From Cupriavidus neocaledonicus (GTDB taxonomy: Bacteria > Pseudomonadota > Gammaproteobacteria > Burkholderiales > Burkholderiaceae): DNA of 33,467 nt. The DNA lies in NCBI RefSeq assembly GCF_000372525.1, contig NZ_AQUR01000062.1, forward strand, positions 1-33,467. The letters are read 5' to 3'. The position numbers and the translations under genes are program-made. The notes beneath the pieces were generated by a model. That model searched no databases. It was given only the letters and a program-made list of their open reading frames with translations, and had not been told where the DNA came from. Shown here one piece after another: positions 31,758-33,467 of the stretch. Position 1 is the stretch's first letter; every line of letters starts with the position of its first letter.

Positions 31758-32810
31758 CTATCGGAAAGTGGAGGCTCCCGGCGTAGCAGTCCTGAAGGTC
31801 CAGGAGATACTCACCGGCTTGCCGGCCCGAGTGCCAGAAAACGAAGCCGTGTAGGCCTCGCGGTCCGCCAGTGGCGCGAGCGGGACCAGGAAGGCCGCGT
31901 TGTTCCGGAGGTATTCGTCTGCCATACCATTCGAGCCATCCGCCTTCGCCGCCGGGGACACCAAAACGCGCGCAGGCAGCTCCGCGCCGTTGCCGTCAAC
32001 GAGTTTGAAGGCTTCTACGGACAGCACCTCCGCGAGCGCACCATTCGCGTAAATCATCAGGGGGCGGCCTGGCGCCGGCAGATCCGGCGCAGGATTCGGC
32101 GACTCGCCGGCGAAGTTGAAACCGGGTCGCACGTCGGTGTCGCCGTCTGCTGGCACAGTGACGAAGATTTCAGCATCGATCTGCTGGCCTCCTCCATAGG
32201 GCACACCGTTGGGTGTCGGGCCTGGTTGTGTTGCAGTGTTCGTGCCGAAGTCCACGACGCAGTGATTCAGGCCCAAGGCACCAGTATCACTGAATCCAAT
32301 TCCCATGGATTCCTGGTTCGTGACGAGCGACTGCAAGTGGTAGACGGTGTGGTACCACTGATCGATGCAGCCTGCGCCGATCTCGCTATCATCGGGGCCT
32401 CTGGCTGCGCCCACGATTTCGGCCACCCATTGGGTGTCGCCGACACCGGCCCTTCTGGCTCGTAGCAGAGGCGTGGTTGCGTAGAAATGCAGAGAGCCTA
32501 CGGATTGGTCATGCTGTGCCACGCTGTGCGCGCTGAGATAGACAGCATGTGCCTGGGCGGCGGTGTCGAGCGCGGGGTCTTGCATGAGAAGACCGACGCC
32601 GAGCTTCCGGCGCAAGGCGTTGACACCGTTGAAGAGCGCGAGCTGTCCCGAACTCTTTGCGTAGGATGGCTCCGGCACGCTGGTCCGCAGCGCAAGGGAG
32701 GGAACTTCTGCCGGGCCAGGAGCAGCCGACGGAACACTTCCGCTTGCCCAAGCTTCCTCATTGCCAATGAGCGCCAGCAACAGCAACGCAAACCATTTTC
32801 TCGTCTTCAC
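31758..32810 (-). CDS. Secreted CAP-domain protein, paralogue of the lipoprotein at 30101-31129
   Basis: Translation starts at GTG 32810, with GGAAG a few bases upstream. The 350-residue precursor has a cleavable signal peptide ending EAWAS but no lipobox. The CAP-like domain (about 55-190) shows LFNGVNALRRKLGVGLLMQD, YHTVYHLQSLVTNQESMGIGF and NHCVVDFG, matching the paralogue, and the C-terminal region ends VSISWTFRTAT, again like an Ig-type fold. The two proteins share domain order but differ in anchoring: one lipidated, one secreted. Confidence 0.8.
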   Translation of the reverse strand: MKTRKWFALLLLALIGNEEAWASGSVPSAAPGPAEVPSLALRTSVPEPSYAKSSGQLALFNGVNALRRKLGVGLLMQDPALDTAAQAHAVYLSAHSVAQHDQSVGSLHFYATTPLLRARRAGVGDTQWVAEIVGAARGPDDSEIGAGCIDQWYHTVYHLQSLVTNQESMGIGFSDTGALGLNHCVVDFGTNTATQPGPTPNGVPYGGGQQIDAEIFVTVPADGDTDVRPGFNFAGESPNPAPDLPAPGRPLMIYANGALAEVLSVEAFKLVDGNGAELPARVLVSPAAKADGSNGMADEYLRNNAAFLVPLAPLADREAYTASFSGTRAGKPVSISWTFRTATPGASTFR

Positions 32811-33170
32811 GAATTCTTCCGATATAGCAGGAGAGATGTCATTGCCTATTGCCGGCCTGTCCCGCAGTCTTCGCTGTTGCTGCTACTGCCAAGCCAGCAC
32901 GGACAGCAGATGCTCTGTTCGGAGCAAAAGTGGTGTCACGAAGTCTGCTAGCAGGCGCCAACGCTTGCGCGAACACCATTTCTCCGCGGTGAGATGAGGC
33001 AATGGGATCGCGGCTGGATTCGAGCCGCTTGATTCCAGATTAGCGACATCGTGCCGAAGTCAAGGCTCGCCGAACGGGAGGTTCCGACACTGGCGTTAAG
33101 GATGGTTAGTCGGCAAGATTTCGCAAAGGTTGAGCCCAGTTGGTTGGGGCGCAGAGCATAGGCAAAAAAA
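32811..33170. other. Non-coding gap before the ISL3 element
   Basis: No ORF with a plausible start or recognisable product lies here. The stretch must contain the promoter of the CAP gene at 31758-32810; TATATC on the minus strand (about 32822-32827) could be a -10 box but no good -35 partner is visible. No repeats of note were seen. Confidence 0.5.
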
Positions 33171-33467
33171 GGGTTCTTCGCAGAAAACCGTGGCCCGAAA
33201 GAGCACATTTTGTATGCTGATGTCTGTTTCTTCAGGTATCAGGGGGATGTGTGCTGGATCGCAAGACGCTGCAAGCACTGGGTTGCTGGAAGGGCTACCG
33301 GCTGGAGCGCGTGGAATGGCCGGAGGGAGAGAGCCGTACGCTGTCGTTGTACTTGAAGCCGGTCAGCAAGGTCATGCATTGCGAGGAGTGTGGCGCGCGC
33401 TGCCATCAGGTGCATGAGACAGTGGTCAGGCGAGTCCGGGACCTTCCGCTGTTCGAGTATCGGGTCG
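33171..33467 (+). mobile_element. ISL3-family insertion sequence, left end
   Basis: GGGTTCTTCGCAGAAAACCG beginning at 33171 has the look of an ISL3-type terminal inverted repeat and lies 80 nt before a matching transposase start. The right end is outside the window, so neither the repeat pair nor the expected 8-bp target duplication can be checked. Confidence 0.6.
33251..33467 (+). CDS. ISL3-family transposase, N-terminal part (cut by window edge)
   Basis: A GTG at 33251 preceded by AGGGGG opens a frame of 72 codons that runs off the window. It begins LDRKTLQALGCWKGYRLE and includes a zinc-finger half CEECGARC with REV-type basic residues (VRRVRDLPLFEYRV), the hallmark N-terminus of ISL3 transposases. 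The catalytic domain lies outside the window. Confidence 0.85.
   Translation, partial: MLDRKTLQALGCWKGYRLERVEWPEGESRTLSLYLKPVSKVMHCEECGARCHQVHETVVRRVRDLPLFEYRV

Noticed and set aside
1..33467. CRISPR arrays, tRNA and rRNA genes
   Set aside because: No regularly spaced repeats and no cloverleaf or ribosomal sequence were recognised on either strand.

Overview
The window looks like the transfer region of a conjugative plasmid or integrative conjugative element from a GC-rich beta-proteobacterium. A Burkholderiales host (Ralstonia, Cupriavidus or Burkholderia type) is my inference from codon use, the Trb/VirB-like secretion genes and the insertion sequences; no species marker is present. The window begins inside an insertion sequence (last 39 codons of a transposase) and ends inside an ISL3-family element whose left end and first 72 codons are visible.

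Layout: (1) 1-263, IS end. (2) 534-2273, a lone UvrD/Rep-like superfamily 1 helicase on the minus strand, with a repeat-bearing upstream region. (3) 2463-13904, a tightly packed minus-strand operon transcribed from right to left: virB11, virB2, virB3, virB4, virB5, virB6, a MobH/TraI_2-like protein with a degenerate HD site, the coupling protein TraD, two unrecognised small proteins, a DUF4400-like membrane protein and a possible DUF1845-like protein. (4) 13905-14258, a divergent control region. It holds two mirror-image copies of a 28-nt element (GAAAGCT-N14-AGCTTTC with a conserved AAAATGGC core, 24 of 28 positions identical), one in front of each operon. (5) 14259-30028, a plus-strand operon: virB8, virB9, virB10, a transglycosylase with an SNase-like N-terminus, a VirB9/TcpQ-like chimera, a second transglycosylase, a TcpQ-domain protein, then an R64-type thin-pilus set (pilN, pilP, pilO, pilQ, pilR, two pilS copies, pilM, pilV) and a small secreted polyproline protein. 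It ends at a strong hairpin terminator (30049-30082). (6) 30101-32810, minus strand: two paralogous secreted CAP-domain proteins with a frameshifted membrane/zinc-ribbon gene between them. (7) 33171 to the end, an ISL3 element.

How it works together (inference): the VirB2-VirB11 channel and TraD export DNA, and the type IVb pilus with its PilV tip adhesin stabilises mating pairs. The channel genes are split between two divergent operons, and the outer-membrane core genes virB8-virB10 are fused in one transcription unit with the thin pilus. The mirrored element is the obvious candidate for coordinating both. No canonical relaxase, prepilin peptidase, entry-exclusion gene or transcriptional regulator is recognisable in the window.
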